DNA of 64,000 nucleotides from the NCBI GenBank assembly GCA_036567945.1, contig DATCTM010000055.1, positions 1 to 64,000 of the forward strand, written 5' to 3'. Under the pieces are notes generated by a model, which saw only the letters and a list, made by a program, of their open reading frames with translations, was not told the DNA's origin and did no database searches. The position numbers and the translations under genes are program-made. The stretch comes from BRH-c54 sp036567945. GTDB taxonomy: Bacteria; Bacteroidota; Bacteroidia; Flavobacteriales_E; Vicingaceae. Shown one piece after another: positions 45,493-54,892 of the stretch (position 1 is the first letter of the stretch; each line of letters begins with the position of its first letter).

Positions 45493-46749
45493 ATGATTAA
45501 AGCAAACAACCCGGAATTAAAAAGTTGGATAGAAGTACCTGAAAATAGTGATTTTCCCATTCAGAATATACCTTTTGGAGTGGCAAAATCGGGCAAACAA
45601 GTTTTTGTGGCCAGTAGAATTGGAGATACCGTAATTAATCTTCATCAATTGGCTAAGTTGGGGTATTTTGATGTGGATTCGGATGTGTTTAAATCATACA
45701 AATTAAATAATTTTATCAAATTAGGTAAATCGTTTACTCGTCAGGTTAGGGATGAAATTTCAGCTATTTTTAGTCTTGAAAATGCTGCCAATAAAGATAA
45801 CGACAAAATTAAAGCAGCTTTATATGCTATTAATGAAGTAGAAATGCTGATGCCTGTTAGAGTTGGAGATTATACCGATTTTTATTCCAGTGAACAACAT
45901 GCTTATAATGTAGGCTGCATGTTCAGAGATCCAAACAACGCTTTACTTCCCAACTGGAAACATATCCCTGTTGGTTATCATGGAAGGTCATCATCAATAG
46001 TAGTTTCAGGAACACCTATACACCGACCAAAAGGACAACAAAAACCAAATGATAATGAACCTCCTGTGTTCGGTCCTTGTAAATTGTTGGATTTTGAGTT
46101 GGAAATGGCTTTTGTTACATACAATGGAAAAGCGTTGGGTCAATCTATTTCTACAAAAGAAGCGGACGATTACATTTTTGGAATGTGTATTTTTAACGAT
46201 TGGAGTGCCAGAGATATTCAGAAGTGGGAATACGTACCACTAGGACCATTTTTAGCTAAAAACTTTGCTTCATCTATTTCACCATGGATAGTAACTTTAG
46301 ATGCGCTTGAGCCATTTAGAGTTGAAGGACCTGTTCAAGAACCAAAAGTTTTTGATTATTTACAATATGAAGGAGATAAACATATAGATATTAATTTAGA
46401 AGTAGCTATTCAGCCTGAAAATACGAAGGAAAAAGTAGTTTCTAATTCCAATTATAAATATATGTATTGGAACATGAACCAACAATTGGCTCACCACACC
46501 GTTAATGGTTGTAATATAAAAGCCGGAGATATGATGGCATCGGGAACAATTTCCGGAAATGATGAATCTGCTTATGGTTCAATGTTAGAAATTTCTTGGA
46601 AAGGAAGTAAAAGTGTTGCTATGCCTGATGGTTCTGAAAGAAAATTTATTTTAGATAACGATACTGTTATTATGCGTGGTTTTGCACAAAAGAATGGTGT
46701 TAGAGTTGGATTTGGTGAAGTAAAAACGAAAGTGTTGCCTACGGTTTAA
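45493..46749 (+). CDS. fahA: fumarylacetoacetase
   Basis: Last enzyme of tyrosine degradation, cleaving fumarylacetoacetate to fumarate and acetoacetate. 418 residues; conserved PVGYHGRSSSIVVSGTPI, FELEMAFV, FNDWSARDIQKWEYVPLGPF and GDMMASGTISG with the metal and catalytic residues. The acetoacetate produced is the substrate of the CoA-transferase encoded by scoA/scoB in this window. Convergent with the thioesterase gene. Confidence 0.95.
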   Translation: MIKANNPELKSWIEVPENSDFPIQNIPFGVAKSGKQVFVASRIGDTVINLHQLAKLGYFDVDSDVFKSYKLNNFIKLGKSFTRQVRDEISAIFSLENAANKDNDKIKAALYAINEVEMLMPVRVGDYTDFYSSEQHAYNVGCMFRDPNNALLPNWKHIPVGYHGRSSSIVVSGTPIHRPKGQQKPNDNEPPVFGPCKLLDFELEMAFVTYNGKALGQSISTKEADDYIFGMCIFNDWSARDIQKWEYVPLGPFLAKNFASSISPWIVTLDALEPFRVEGPVQEPKVFDYLQYEGDKHIDINLEVAIQPENTKEKVVSNSNYKYMYWNMNQQLAHHTVNGCNIKAGDMMASGTISGNDESAYGSMLEISWKGSKSVAMPDGSERKFILDNDTVIMRGFAQKNGVRVGFGEVKTKVLPTV

Positions 46750-46757
46750 GAAACAAA

Positions 46758-47162
46758 TCAAAAATAAGCTTTCATAGCTTCAACAAAATCAGCTGGTGCA
46801 GCGCATGGTCGTTGGGTGTTTTTGTTAATAAAAACCAATGTTGTTGAAGCTTCATTAATCAACTCGTTTTTTTCATTAAAGGTTTGGTAAGTGAATGAAA
46901 TACGAGCTTTTGGTAGTTCGCTTATGGTGGTTTCTATTCTCAATTCATCATCGTAAAAAGCAGGCTTATAGTATTTTATATAAAATTCTAATACTGGTAA
47001 AGCAATGCCTTCATCTTCCATTCTTCGGTAACTAAACCCTAATTTTTTGATGGCTTCTACTCGAGCTACTTCAAAATAAGTAGCATAATTTCCGTAATAA
47101 ACATAGCCCATCATATCGGTTTCGGCATAGCGTACTCTAATTTTTGTTATTGATGTGTACAT
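46758..47162 (-). CDS. YbgC/FadM-like acyl-CoA thioesterase
   Basis: Hot-dog fold thioesterase of 134 residues. RVRYAETDMMGYVYYGNYATYFEVAR contains the conserved Asp and Tyr/His-site region of the 4HBT family. Likely hydrolyses acyl-CoA or 4-hydroxybenzoyl-CoA-type esters; the actual substrate is unknown. It is divergent from the 5'-nucleotidase pair. Confidence 0.9.
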   Translation of the reverse strand: MYTSITKIRVRYAETDMMGYVYYGNYATYFEVARVEAIKKLGFSYRRMEDEGIALPVLEFYIKYYKPAFYDDELRIETTISELPKARISFTYQTFNEKNELINEASTTLVFINKNTQRPCAAPADFVEAMKAYF

Positions 47163-47236
47163 AATATAAAATTGATGAAAAATTTACGGTAAAGTTCGTA
47201 ATTTGGTCAACTAAGGCAAACTTATTAGGTAATAAC

Positions 47237-48028
47237 ATGCGTTTTTTTTTCTTAACATACCAATTTTCAGTTATTAAGAAAGTGGTTGCAGTAGTTTTTA
47301 TTACATTTCTTTTTGCTTGTCAGCCTGCTGTTTATGAAAAAACTCAAGATTCTTCCATTAACATTATTGAAACAACAATAGAGCATGAGCAAGCAATAGC
47401 ATTAATTACTCCTTATAAAGAGAATTTAGAAAAAGAAATGAATGAAGTATTGGTTATTTCTGCTGAAGAATTTCCTAAAGAAAAAGGTAAGCCAGAAACT
47501 AAATTGGGAAACCTTGTTGCCGATTTAAGTATAGAAATAGCTCAAAAAACATATAATGGCAATATTGATTTTTGTTTATTGAATTTTGGTGGATTAAGAA
47601 CTTCTCTTCCCAAAGGAGAAATTACCCGTGGAAAAATTTTTGAATTAATGCCTTTTGAAAATGAGTTGGTGGTGGTAACTATAACTTTAGATAGTTTGAA
47701 TAAACTATTAAATTATTTGTATTTTGTTTCTGCACAACCTATTTCTAATGGATTAACATTAGAAAAGTATGAAATATTTGATGGACAGACTTTTAAAGAA
47801 GGATTTTCGACAAAGGAAAACAAATATAGAACGAATAAAGAGTTTAACATTCTCACTTCAGACTATTTAGCCAATGGAGGTGATAACATGACTTTTTTTC
47901 TAAATCCTATTAGCTATCAAAAAGTGGGAATAAAATTAAGAGATGCCATTATACAATATTGTGTAGAACAACACGCACAAGGAAAGCAACTAAGCGGAAA
48001 AATAGAGGGGAGGATAGTTTATGAGTAA
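47237..48028 (+). CDS. 5'-nucleotidase C-terminal (substrate-binding) domain lipoprotein
   Basis: 263 residues. A hydrophobic segment ending FLFACQ (Cys28) is a lipoprotein signal. The rest matches the C-terminal domain of UshA-type 5'-nucleotidases: GNLVADLSIEIAQ, NFGGLRTSLPKGEITRGKIFELMPFEN and the adenine-stacking-site region SDYLANGGDNM. The metallophosphatase domain is encoded by the next gene, which overlaps it by 8 nt. The two should form one enzyme or complex in the periplasm. Confidence 0.88.
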   Translation: MRFFFLTYQFSVIKKVVAVVFITFLFACQPAVYEKTQDSSINIIETTIEHEQAIALITPYKENLEKEMNEVLVISAEEFPKEKGKPETKLGNLVADLSIEIAQKTYNGNIDFCLLNFGGLRTSLPKGEITRGKIFELMPFENELVVVTITLDSLNKLLNYLYFVSAQPISNGLTLEKYEIFDGQTFKEGFSTKENKYRTNKEFNILTSDYLANGGDNMTFFLNPISYQKVGIKLRDAIIQYCVEQHAQGKQLSGKIEGRIVYE

Positions 48029-48947
48029 CAGAAGAACCTTTATAAAACAATCTTTTTTAGGTGGTGTTTCTTTACTAGGAGCTTCGGCATTAAATCCGCT
48101 TTCGGCTGCTATCCTAAAAAAAAATCATACAAAAATTACTATTTTACATACTAACGATGTGCATAGCCACATAGAGCCTTTTCCGAGTAATGATCCCAAA
48201 TATCCTAATATGGGAGGTGCTGCTAAACGAGCTGCTTTAATAAATCAAATCAGAACAGCAGAAAAAAATGTGTTGTTGTTAGATGCCGGAGATATTTTTC
48301 AGGGAACACCTTATTTTAATTTGTATGATGGAGAATTAGAGTTTAAACTAATGAGCTTAATGAAATATGATGCCGCCACTATTGGTAATCATGATTTTGA
48401 TAATGGTATTGAAGGACTAAATAAAATGTTGCCTCACGCTAATTTTCCATTTGTAAATGTGAATTATGATTTTTCTAATACCATATTAAATGGAAAAATT
48501 GCTCCTTATAAAATAATTGAAAAAGATAATGTAAAAATTGGCATTTTTGGAGTTGGAGTTGAGTTAGCTGGTTTGGTAGATAAAAAATTATATGCCGAAA
48601 CACAATATAATAATCCGATACTTGCTGCAAACAATACAGCAGAACATCTAAAATATAACGAAAAATGTCACTTAATTATATGTCTTTCGCACTTAGGCTA
48701 TGCATACAAAAGCAATAAGGTTTCAGATAATATATTGGCTAAAGAAACCCAAAATATAGACTTAATAATTGGAGGTCATACACATACATTTTTAGAAGAA
48801 CCAATTAAAGTTAAAAATAAAGGAAATAAAATCACTTTAATTAATCAAGTTGGCTGGGCAGGGCTTTATTTGGGTAGAATAGACTTTTATATCAACCCTT
48901 TAGATAAAGGATTTGCTTTAGGTAATAATAAAATAGGCGTTATCTAA
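48021..48947 (+). CDS. metallophosphatase (5'-nucleotidase N-terminal domain), Tat-exported
   Basis: 308 residues with a twin-arginine signal (SNRRTFIKQSFLGG). The metallophosphoesterase motifs are ILHTNDVHSHIEPF, LLDAGDIFQGTPYF, GNHDFDNG and GGHTHTF. It lacks the C-terminal substrate-binding domain, which is encoded by the preceding overlapping gene, so UshA is split with the domain order reversed along the DNA. Tat export suggests folding with its metal in the cytoplasm. Confidence 0.9.
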   Translation: MSNRRTFIKQSFLGGVSLLGASALNPLSAAILKKNHTKITILHTNDVHSHIEPFPSNDPKYPNMGGAAKRAALINQIRTAEKNVLLLDAGDIFQGTPYFNLYDGELEFKLMSLMKYDAATIGNHDFDNGIEGLNKMLPHANFPFVNVNYDFSNTILNGKIAPYKIIEKDNVKIGIFGVGVELAGLVDKKLYAETQYNNPILAANNTAEHLKYNEKCHLIICLSHLGYAYKSNKVSDNILAKETQNIDLIIGGHTHTFLEEPIKVKNKGNKITLINQVGWAGLYLGRIDFYINPLDKGFALGNNKIGVI

Positions 48948-49167
48948 GTAAAAAAAAAATAAAAAACAATAGATAAAAATTTTTTTTTTCATTTTTTTAT
49001 TCAAATATTTGTTAGCACAAAAGAGAGGTGGTTTTTTAAACTAAAAATCATTGATTTTAAACAGCTTATTAAATTTATTTTAATTAATTTAGACAGCCGT
49101 TTCGCAACAGTTTTAAAGAGCTTTGACTCTTAATGATTTAGAAAGAAATTAGTAAAAATATAAAAAT
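48948..49167. other. AT-rich intergenic region upstream of dnaA
   Basis: Long A runs (48952-48965) face long T runs (48979-49000) and could pair. No DnaA box (TTATCCACA or its complement) was found on either strand. It may hold the dnaA promoter or a terminator for the nucleotidase pair; an origin is not supported. Confidence 0.5.
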
Positions 49168-49172
49168 AGGAG
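49168..49172 (+). promoter_or_regulatory. Shine-Dalgarno sequence of dnaA
   Basis: AGGAG, 9 nt before ATG 49182. Such strong sites are rare among the genes in this window, where most starts lack a purine-rich SD. Confidence 0.6.
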
Positions 49173-49181
49173 TTATTAAAA

Positions 49182-50615
49182 ATGGATAAAAACTTTACTT
49201 CAGTATGGGAAAATTGCCTTCAGGTAATAAAAGACAATGTTAGCTTACAGAGTTACAAAACTTGGTTTGAACCCATTGTTCCTGTTAAACTGAAAGATAA
49301 AGTACTTACCATTCAGGTGCCTAGTCAATTTTTTTATGAATGGTTGGAAGAACACTATGTGTCTATTTTAAAGAAAACCATAAAAAAAGAATTGGGGCCT
49401 GAAGGAAGACTAGAATACAGCATCGTTATAGAAAATAACAGCAAAACTAATAATCCATATACCTTAAAAATTCCTGCTACTAATAAACCGCATATTAAAA
49501 ACAATCCGGTAAATATGCCTATAGATTTGAATAAAAATAAATCTATCAGAAATCCATTTATCATTCCCGGAATTGCTCATTTAAATGTAGAGTCTCAATT
49601 AAATCCAAATTATTCTTTTGATAATTTTGTTGAAGGAGATTGCAACAGATTAGCACGTTCTGCCGGTTTTGCAGTTTCTAACAATCCTGGAGGAACATCT
49701 TTTAATCCATTATTAGTATATGGTGGAGTAGGTTTAGGGAAAACGCATTTGGCTCACGCTATTGGTATTGAAGTAAAAAATAAATTTCCTAATAAAATTG
49801 TGCTGTATGTTTCATCAGAGAAATTTACCCAACAATTTATTGATGCAGTAAAAAACAACGAACAAAATGATTTCATCCATTTTTATCAAATGATAGATGT
49901 GTTAATTATTGATGATGTTCAGTTTTTTGCAGGAAAAGCTAAGACACAAGATGTTTTCTTCCACATATTTAACCATTTACACCAATCAGGAAAACAAATT
50001 ATTTTAACTGCTGACAAAGCTCCAGTGGAAATAATTGGTATGGAACAGCGACTATTATCTCGTTTTAAATGGGGGTTAGCTGCAGATCTTCAATCGCCTG
50101 ATTTGGAAACTAGAATAGCTATTTTAGAAAAGAAAATGTATAGCGAAGGATTAGAGTTGCCTAAAGATGTTGTAGAATATATCGCATACAGTATCACTAC
50201 CAATGTTAGAGAATTAGAAGGAGCCTTAATTTCTATTTTAGCTCAATCTTCTCTAAACAAAAAAGCAGTAAATATTGATTTGGCTAGACAAATGGTTGAC
50301 AAGTTTGTTAAAAATACAGCCAGAGAAGTTTCTATAGATTATATCCAAAAAGTAGTTTGCGATTATTTTGATATGCCTATTGAAACCTTAAAATCTAAAA
50401 CTAGAAAAAGAGAAGTAGTACAAGCTCGTCAAATAGCCATGTACTTCTCTAAACAAATGACTAAATCTAGCTTGGCTTCTATTGGCATGCACTGTGGAGG
50501 AAAAGACCACGCAACAGTATTACATGCTTGCAAAACAGTTAATAACCTTATGGATACCGATAAACGTTTTAGAGGTTATATAGAGGAATTGAAGAAGAAA
50601 ATTAGTTTACAATAA
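49182..50615 (+). CDS. dnaA: chromosomal replication initiator DnaA
   Basis: Binds origin DnaA boxes and opens DNA. 477 residues: domain I (1-90), linker, AAA+ domain with Walker A GGVGLGKTHLAHAIG and Walker B VLIIDDVQFF, and DNA-binding domain IV with the signature GGKDHATVLHACKT. dnaN and the usual origin neighbours are not beside it, as in other Bacteroidota, where dnaA often lies apart from them. Confidence 0.97.
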   Translation: MDKNFTSVWENCLQVIKDNVSLQSYKTWFEPIVPVKLKDKVLTIQVPSQFFYEWLEEHYVSILKKTIKKELGPEGRLEYSIVIENNSKTNNPYTLKIPATNKPHIKNNPVNMPIDLNKNKSIRNPFIIPGIAHLNVESQLNPNYSFDNFVEGDCNRLARSAGFAVSNNPGGTSFNPLLVYGGVGLGKTHLAHAIGIEVKNKFPNKIVLYVSSEKFTQQFIDAVKNNEQNDFIHFYQMIDVLIIDDVQFFAGKAKTQDVFFHIFNHLHQSGKQIILTADKAPVEIIGMEQRLLSRFKWGLAADLQSPDLETRIAILEKKMYSEGLELPKDVVEYIAYSITTNVRELEGALISILAQSSLNKKAVNIDLARQMVDKFVKNTAREVSIDYIQKVVCDYFDMPIETLKSKTRKREVVQARQIAMYFSKQMTKSSLASIGMHCGGKDHATVLHACKTVNNLMDTDKRFRGYIEELKKKISLQ

Positions 50616-50641
50616 CATAAACTTAAAATTTGCACTAACTA

Positions 50642-50677
50642 AACAGGAATTTCTTAACTAAGAGATTCCTGTTTTTT
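50642..50677 (+). terminator. terminator after dnaA
   Basis: 14-bp stem (50642-50655 with 50660-50673, one G-T pair) and a 4-nt loop, then a T run. Separates dnaA from the short ORF at 50691. Confidence 0.85.
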
Positions 50678-50690
50678 GTTTTAAAAACCT

Positions 50691-50822
50691 ATGTTTAACA
50701 GATTCGATAAGCCTGCTCCCATCTATAAGCCAATGAGCAAAAAAGTTCAAAAGGTGTTGTTTTACATCGTGATTGCACTTTGTATTTTTATTGCAGGCTA
50801 TCTATTTTCATTTTACATTTGA
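50691..50822 (+). CDS. small single-pass membrane protein
   Basis: 43 residues: a basic/proline N-terminus (MFNRFDKPAPIYKPMSKK) then a transmembrane helix (VLFYIVIALCIFIAGYLFSF). The frame is clean from ATG to TGA and lies between the dnaA terminator and the DAHP synthase promoter. Lysine-rich cytoplasmic side before the helix suggests N-in topology. No family recognised; its short length keeps confidence moderate. Confidence 0.5.
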   Translation: MFNRFDKPAPIYKPMSKKVQKVLFYIVIALCIFIAGYLFSFYI

Positions 50823-50851
50823 TTATTTCGTCAACTTCAATTTAACTTAGC

Positions 50852-50859
50852 TAATTTTG
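50852..50859 (+). promoter_or_regulatory. -7 box for the DAHP synthase/chorismate mutase gene
   Basis: TAATTTTG, exact consensus, 9 nt before ATG 50868. The transcript would have almost no leader. Confidence 0.45.
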
Positions 50860-50867
50860 CTTTATTA

Positions 50868-51941
50868 ATGAACTCAATTAATCATATACTTAGCAAAGAA
50901 GATAAGCCCATTATTATTAGTGGACCATGTAGTGCTGAATCTGAAGAGCAGTTAATACAAACAGCTATTGCTTTAAAAGCACTTAATAAAGTTGATGTGT
51001 TAAGAGCAGGAATATGGAAACCACGAACAAAACCCGGTAGTTTTGAGGGAGTTGGTTTAGAAGCGTTAAAGTGGTTACAAAAAGCAAAAGAAGCTACAGG
51101 CTTAAAAACAGCTATAGAAGTTGCCAATACACAACATGTTGAAGAAGCATTAAAATATGATGTTGATGTATTGTGGATAGGAGCTAGGACTACTGTTAAT
51201 CCTTTTGTAGTTCAAGAAATTGCAGATGCGTTACACGGAACAGATGCTACAGTCTTAATAAAAAATCCAATAAATCCCGATTTACAACTTTGGGAAGGAG
51301 CAATAGAACGTTTTTCAAAAGTAGGCATTACTAAAATTGGAGCTATCCATAGAGGATTTTCAAAATATGGCGATTCGTATTATAGAAATCCCCCTCAATG
51401 GCAAATTCCTATTGAGTTAATGCAGCATTATCCGAACTTAACTATGATTTGCGATCCAAGTCATATTTGTGGCAAACGAGATAACCTGCTTGCTGTTGCT
51501 CAAAAAGCAATGGATTTAGATTTTGATGGATTAATGATAGAAGCGCATCTCGATCCGGACAATGCACTAAGCGATGCATTGCAGCAAATAACACCTCAAA
51601 CACTTAATAAGTTTGTTAACCAGTTGGTTGTTAGAAAAACAAAATTAAGCCCAACACTTACAACAGAACTCGATAAGATAAGAAGAAGCATAAATGTACT
51701 TGATGGCGAATTGTTAGACGTACTTTCAAAAAGAATGGAATTAATTAATGAGCTGGCTCAGTATAAAAAAGAAAACAATATTCAGATTTTACAGCCCAAA
51801 CGTTGGGAAGAAATTTTATTAAAAGCATTGGAAGAAGCTAAAGAAAAAGGATTGAGCGAACGATTTATTAGAAATTTATTTACAGAAATTCATATTGAAT
51901 CCATTAAGCTTCAGAGTAAGATAATGAATGAAGAAAACTAA
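50868..51941 (+). CDS. bifunctional DAHP synthase/chorismate mutase
   Basis: 357 residues fusing a type I-beta DAHP synthase (about 1-255; SGPCSAESEEQ, RAGIWKPRTKPGSFEG, CDPSHICGKRD) with an AroQ-type chorismate mutase (about 268-350; LDGELLDVLSKRMELINELAQYK). The first domain condenses phosphoenolpyruvate and erythrose 4-phosphate to enter the shikimate pathway; the second makes prephenate. In such fusions the mutase domain can mediate prephenate feedback. Followed after 11 nt by the phosphatase gene. Confidence 0.95.
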   Translation: MNSINHILSKEDKPIIISGPCSAESEEQLIQTAIALKALNKVDVLRAGIWKPRTKPGSFEGVGLEALKWLQKAKEATGLKTAIEVANTQHVEEALKYDVDVLWIGARTTVNPFVVQEIADALHGTDATVLIKNPINPDLQLWEGAIERFSKVGITKIGAIHRGFSKYGDSYYRNPPQWQIPIELMQHYPNLTMICDPSHICGKRDNLLAVAQKAMDLDFDGLMIEAHLDPDNALSDALQQITPQTLNKFVNQLVVRKTKLSPTLTTELDKIRRSINVLDGELLDVLSKRMELINELAQYKKENNIQILQPKRWEEILLKALEEAKEKGLSERFIRNLFTEIHIESIKLQSKIMNEEN

Positions 51942-51952
51942 AAAGTAAGAGG

Positions 51953-52420
51953 ATGCAAAAAGTATTATTTGTTTGTTTAGGAAATATTTGTAGATCGGCA
52001 ATGGCACAAGGTATTTTAGAAGCTAAAGCTAAAGAATATGGAGTAAATTTATTAGTGGATTCTGCAGGAACATCCAATTATCATATTGGAGAAGCTCCAG
52101 ACAAAAGAATGCAAGCTAAAGCATTAGAGTATGATATAGACATTTCAAACCAACAAGCAAGGCAGTTTATTTATAATGATTTTCATGAGTTTGATTATAT
52201 TTTTGCGATGGATAGTTCTAACTACAATAATATTTTAAATCTTGCTAAAACCGATGCAGATAAACAAAAAGTAACCCTATTTTTAAATTTAACTTATCCA
52301 AACGAAAATAGAAATGTACCGGATCCTTATTATGGAGGAGAAGCTGGCTTTGAAGAAGTTTATCAATTATTAGACAATGCTTGCGAGGTATTTATAAAAC
52401 AAATTAATAATGGAAAATAA
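51953..52420 (+). CDS. low-molecular-weight protein tyrosine phosphatase
   Basis: 155 residues. The phosphate loop C8-X5-R14-S15 (CLGNICRS) is at the N-terminus and the general-acid motif DPYYGG near the C-terminus. It removes phosphate from tyrosines or other esters; the targets are unknown. It overlaps the RsmI-like gene by 11 nt and lies 11 nt after the DAHP synthase gene, making a three-gene operon. Confidence 0.94.
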   Translation: MQKVLFVCLGNICRSAMAQGILEAKAKEYGVNLLVDSAGTSNYHIGEAPDKRMQAKALEYDIDISNQQARQFIYNDFHEFDYIFAMDSSNYNNILNLAKTDADKQKVTLFLNLTYPNENRNVPDPYYGGEAGFEEVYQLLDNACEVFIKQINNGK

Positions 52421-53117
52421 AGGAACACTATATTTAATACCTACCACTTTGGGAGAGGCTGCTTATGATAAGGTTATTCCATCATTTAACAATACTATTT
52501 TACAAGAAATAGATGTTTTTATTGTAGAAAATATTAAAACTGCTAGAAGGTTTATCAAAAAAACGGCACCTGATAAAGTAATAGGCGACTTGGTTTTTTA
52601 TGAAATAAATAAAAGAACCAATTTAGATATGTTGCCCACTTTTCTGAAACCAATAGATGAAGGAAAAAATATAGGTGTTATTTCTGATGCCGGTTGTCCT
52701 GGTGTTGCTGATCCCGGAGCAGATGTTGTTGCTTTAGCACATCAAAAAAACATAAAAGTAGTTCCGTTGGTTGGTCCTTCTTCTATATTACTTTCCTTAA
52801 TGGCAAGTGGATTTAACGGACAAAGTTTTTGTTTTAATGGTTATTTACCTAAAGAGCAAAAAGATAGGGTAAGAAAATTGAAAGACTTAGAAAGAATGGC
52901 TATTGCTCAAAAGCAAACGCAACTTTTTATCGAAACGCCTTACAGAAATCAACATGTATTAACCGATTTATTAGCCAACTGCAATCCTAATTCAAAGTTG
53001 TGTATTGCGGTAGATATAACAATGGTTTCGGAGCAGATTGTTACCAAAACCATTGCAGAGTGGAAAAATACAGTTATTGATTTGAATAAAAGACCGTGTA
53101 TCTTTTTACTAGGGTAG
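52410..53117 (+). CDS. RsmI-like SAM-dependent methyltransferase (tetrapyrrole methylase fold)
   Basis: 235 residues with the fold of RsmI, which 2'-O-methylates C1402 of 16S rRNA. Recognisable parts: TLYLIPTTLGE, GVISDAGCPGVADPGADVVALAH and LVGPSSILLSLMASG. Bacteroidota often carry both RsmI and this shorter relative, so rRNA as the substrate is not certain. Translationally coupled to the phosphatase gene by overlap. Confidence 0.88.
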   Translation: MENKGTLYLIPTTLGEAAYDKVIPSFNNTILQEIDVFIVENIKTARRFIKKTAPDKVIGDLVFYEINKRTNLDMLPTFLKPIDEGKNIGVISDAGCPGVADPGADVVALAHQKNIKVVPLVGPSSILLSLMASGFNGQSFCFNGYLPKEQKDRVRKLKDLERMAIAQKQTQLFIETPYRNQHVLTDLLANCNPNSKLCIAVDITMVSEQIVTKTIAEWKNTVIDLNKRPCIFLLG

Positions 53118-53124
53118 TAATGGA

Positions 53125-54801
53125 TTAAGACAATCCACTAATTTTACCATCATTATCAATAAACATTCCTTCAGATGCCGGAATAACCGGTAATCCCGGC
53201 ATACGCATCATGTTGCCTAAAATAGGGATAACAAAACCCGCTCCTGATGCAAATTCAAATTCTCTAACGTTAATGGTGAACCCTGTTGGTCTACCAATTA
53301 AACTTTCATTATCAGAAAAAGATTTTTGAGTTTTAGCCATACAAATAGGGAATTCACTCATGCCTAAGCTATCTAATTTTTTCAAATCGGTAATGGCTTT
53401 TTTAGAATATTCTACACCATCAGCACCATAAATATTTTTGGCAATAATTTCAATTTTTTCTTTAATAGGAAGTTTCCAATCGTAAAGTGGCTTAAAGTTA
53501 TTTTTGCCATTTTCAATTTCTGTTACAACAGCTTGTGCTAGGTTCGTCATACCATCGCCACCTTTAGCAAAACCTTCGGCAACAATGGCTTTTACGCCTA
53601 AATCGGCACATCTATCTTGAATAAGTTTTACTTCCTCAGCACTATCAGTAGGGAAAGCATTAATAGCAACCACTGGGTTTAATCCGAATTTTTTACAGTT
53701 TTCTATGTGTTTTTCGAGGTTAGCAAAACCATTGCTTACTCTTTCAACACTAGCATCGTTATACTGTTCTTTGGTAGCTCCGCCATGGTGACGTAAAGCT
53801 CTTATGGTGGCTACCAAAACTAGAGCTTTAGGTTTTAATCCACCGGAAACACATTTTATGTCTAAGAATTTTTCAGCACCTAAATCAGCACCAAAACCAG
53901 CTTCGGTAACTACATAATCCGATAAAGACAACCCCATTTTAGTTGCTAAAATAGTATTAGTACCTTGAGCAATATTAGCAAACGGACCACCGTGAATAAT
54001 AGCTGGGTTTCCTTCTAAGGTTTGGACTAAGTTAGGTTTAATAGCGTCTTTAAGTAAGATAGCCATTGCGTTTTCAGCTTTCAAATCTCTAGCATAAACA
54101 GGTTTTTTTTCGAAAGTAAATCCAATAAAAATATTTCCTAGTTTATTTTTTAAATCTTCAAAGTTTTCAGACATACATAAAATTGCCATTACCTCTGAAG
54201 CAGGCGTAATGTTAAAACCATCTTGTCTGGGAATACCGTTTCCGGTACCACCTAAGCCAATAACAATTTCTCTTAACGATCTGTCATTCATGTCCATTAC
54301 TCTTTTCCAAACAATGGTTCTGGGGTCTATATTTAAATTATTGGTTTTATTTTGAATATTGTTATCTATTAAAGCAGATAAAAGGTTATTGGCTTTTTCT
54401 ATTGCAGAAAAATCTCCTGTAAAATGCAGGTTAATATCTTCCATAGGAACTACTTGAGCATAACCACCACCGGCAGCTCCACCTTTAATTCCAAAAACAG
54501 GTCCCAAAGAGGGCTCCCTTAAAACTACTGTAGTTTTTTTTCCAATTTTATTAAGTCCTTCGGTTAAACCTATAGAAGTAGTTGTTTTTCCTTCTCCGGC
54601 AGGAGTGGGAGTTAGGGCAGTAACTAAAATTAAATTGCTTTTATCAATGTTTTCCTGACGTATAAGGTTTAAAGGAAGTTTAGCCTTATATTTTCCATAC
54701 ATTTCAATATCATCTTCATTTATATTTAAGTAAGAAGAAATTGCAGTAATGTGTTTTAACTTAGTATTTTGTGCTATTTCAATGTCAGAAGGAAATCCCA
54801 T
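53125..54801 (-). CDS. fhs: formate-tetrahydrofolate ligase
   Basis: Makes 10-formyl-THF from formate, ATP and THF. 558 residues; the nucleotide-binding TPTPAGEGKTTTSIGL, REPSLGPVFGIKGGAAGGGYAQV, HFTGDFSAI and TVRALRHHGG-like stretch (VATIRALRHHGGA) are conserved. It converges on the RsmI-like gene. With glyA and FTCD it forms this organism's visible folate one-carbon set, spread over three loci. Confidence 0.96.
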   Translation of the reverse strand: MGFPSDIEIAQNTKLKHITAISSYLNINEDDIEMYGKYKAKLPLNLIRQENIDKSNLILVTALTPTPAGEGKTTTSIGLTEGLNKIGKKTTVVLREPSLGPVFGIKGGAAGGGYAQVVPMEDINLHFTGDFSAIEKANNLLSALIDNNIQNKTNNLNIDPRTIVWKRVMDMNDRSLREIVIGLGGTGNGIPRQDGFNITPASEVMAILCMSENFEDLKNKLGNIFIGFTFEKKPVYARDLKAENAMAILLKDAIKPNLVQTLEGNPAIIHGGPFANIAQGTNTILATKMGLSLSDYVVTEAGFGADLGAEKFLDIKCVSGGLKPKALVLVATIRALRHHGGATKEQYNDASVERVSNGFANLEKHIENCKKFGLNPVVAINAFPTDSAEEVKLIQDRCADLGVKAIVAEGFAKGGDGMTNLAQAVVTEIENGKNNFKPLYDWKLPIKEKIEIIAKNIYGADGVEYSKKAITDLKKLDSLGMSEFPICMAKTQKSFSDNESLIGRPTGFTINVREFEFASGAGFVIPILGNMMRMPGLPVIPASEGMFIDNDGKISGLS

Positions 54802-54892
54802 ATTTTTATATTTTTAAGTTTAAAAGCTAAAAATAGGAAAATTTTAATCAGCTACAAATATTTGACTGTCTAACTTTGTAAGATAATTTGCC

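Noticed and set aside
48948..49181. Chromosome origin next to dnaA
   Set aside because: The region is AT-rich but has no DnaA boxes on either strand; dnaN and other origin neighbours are absent.
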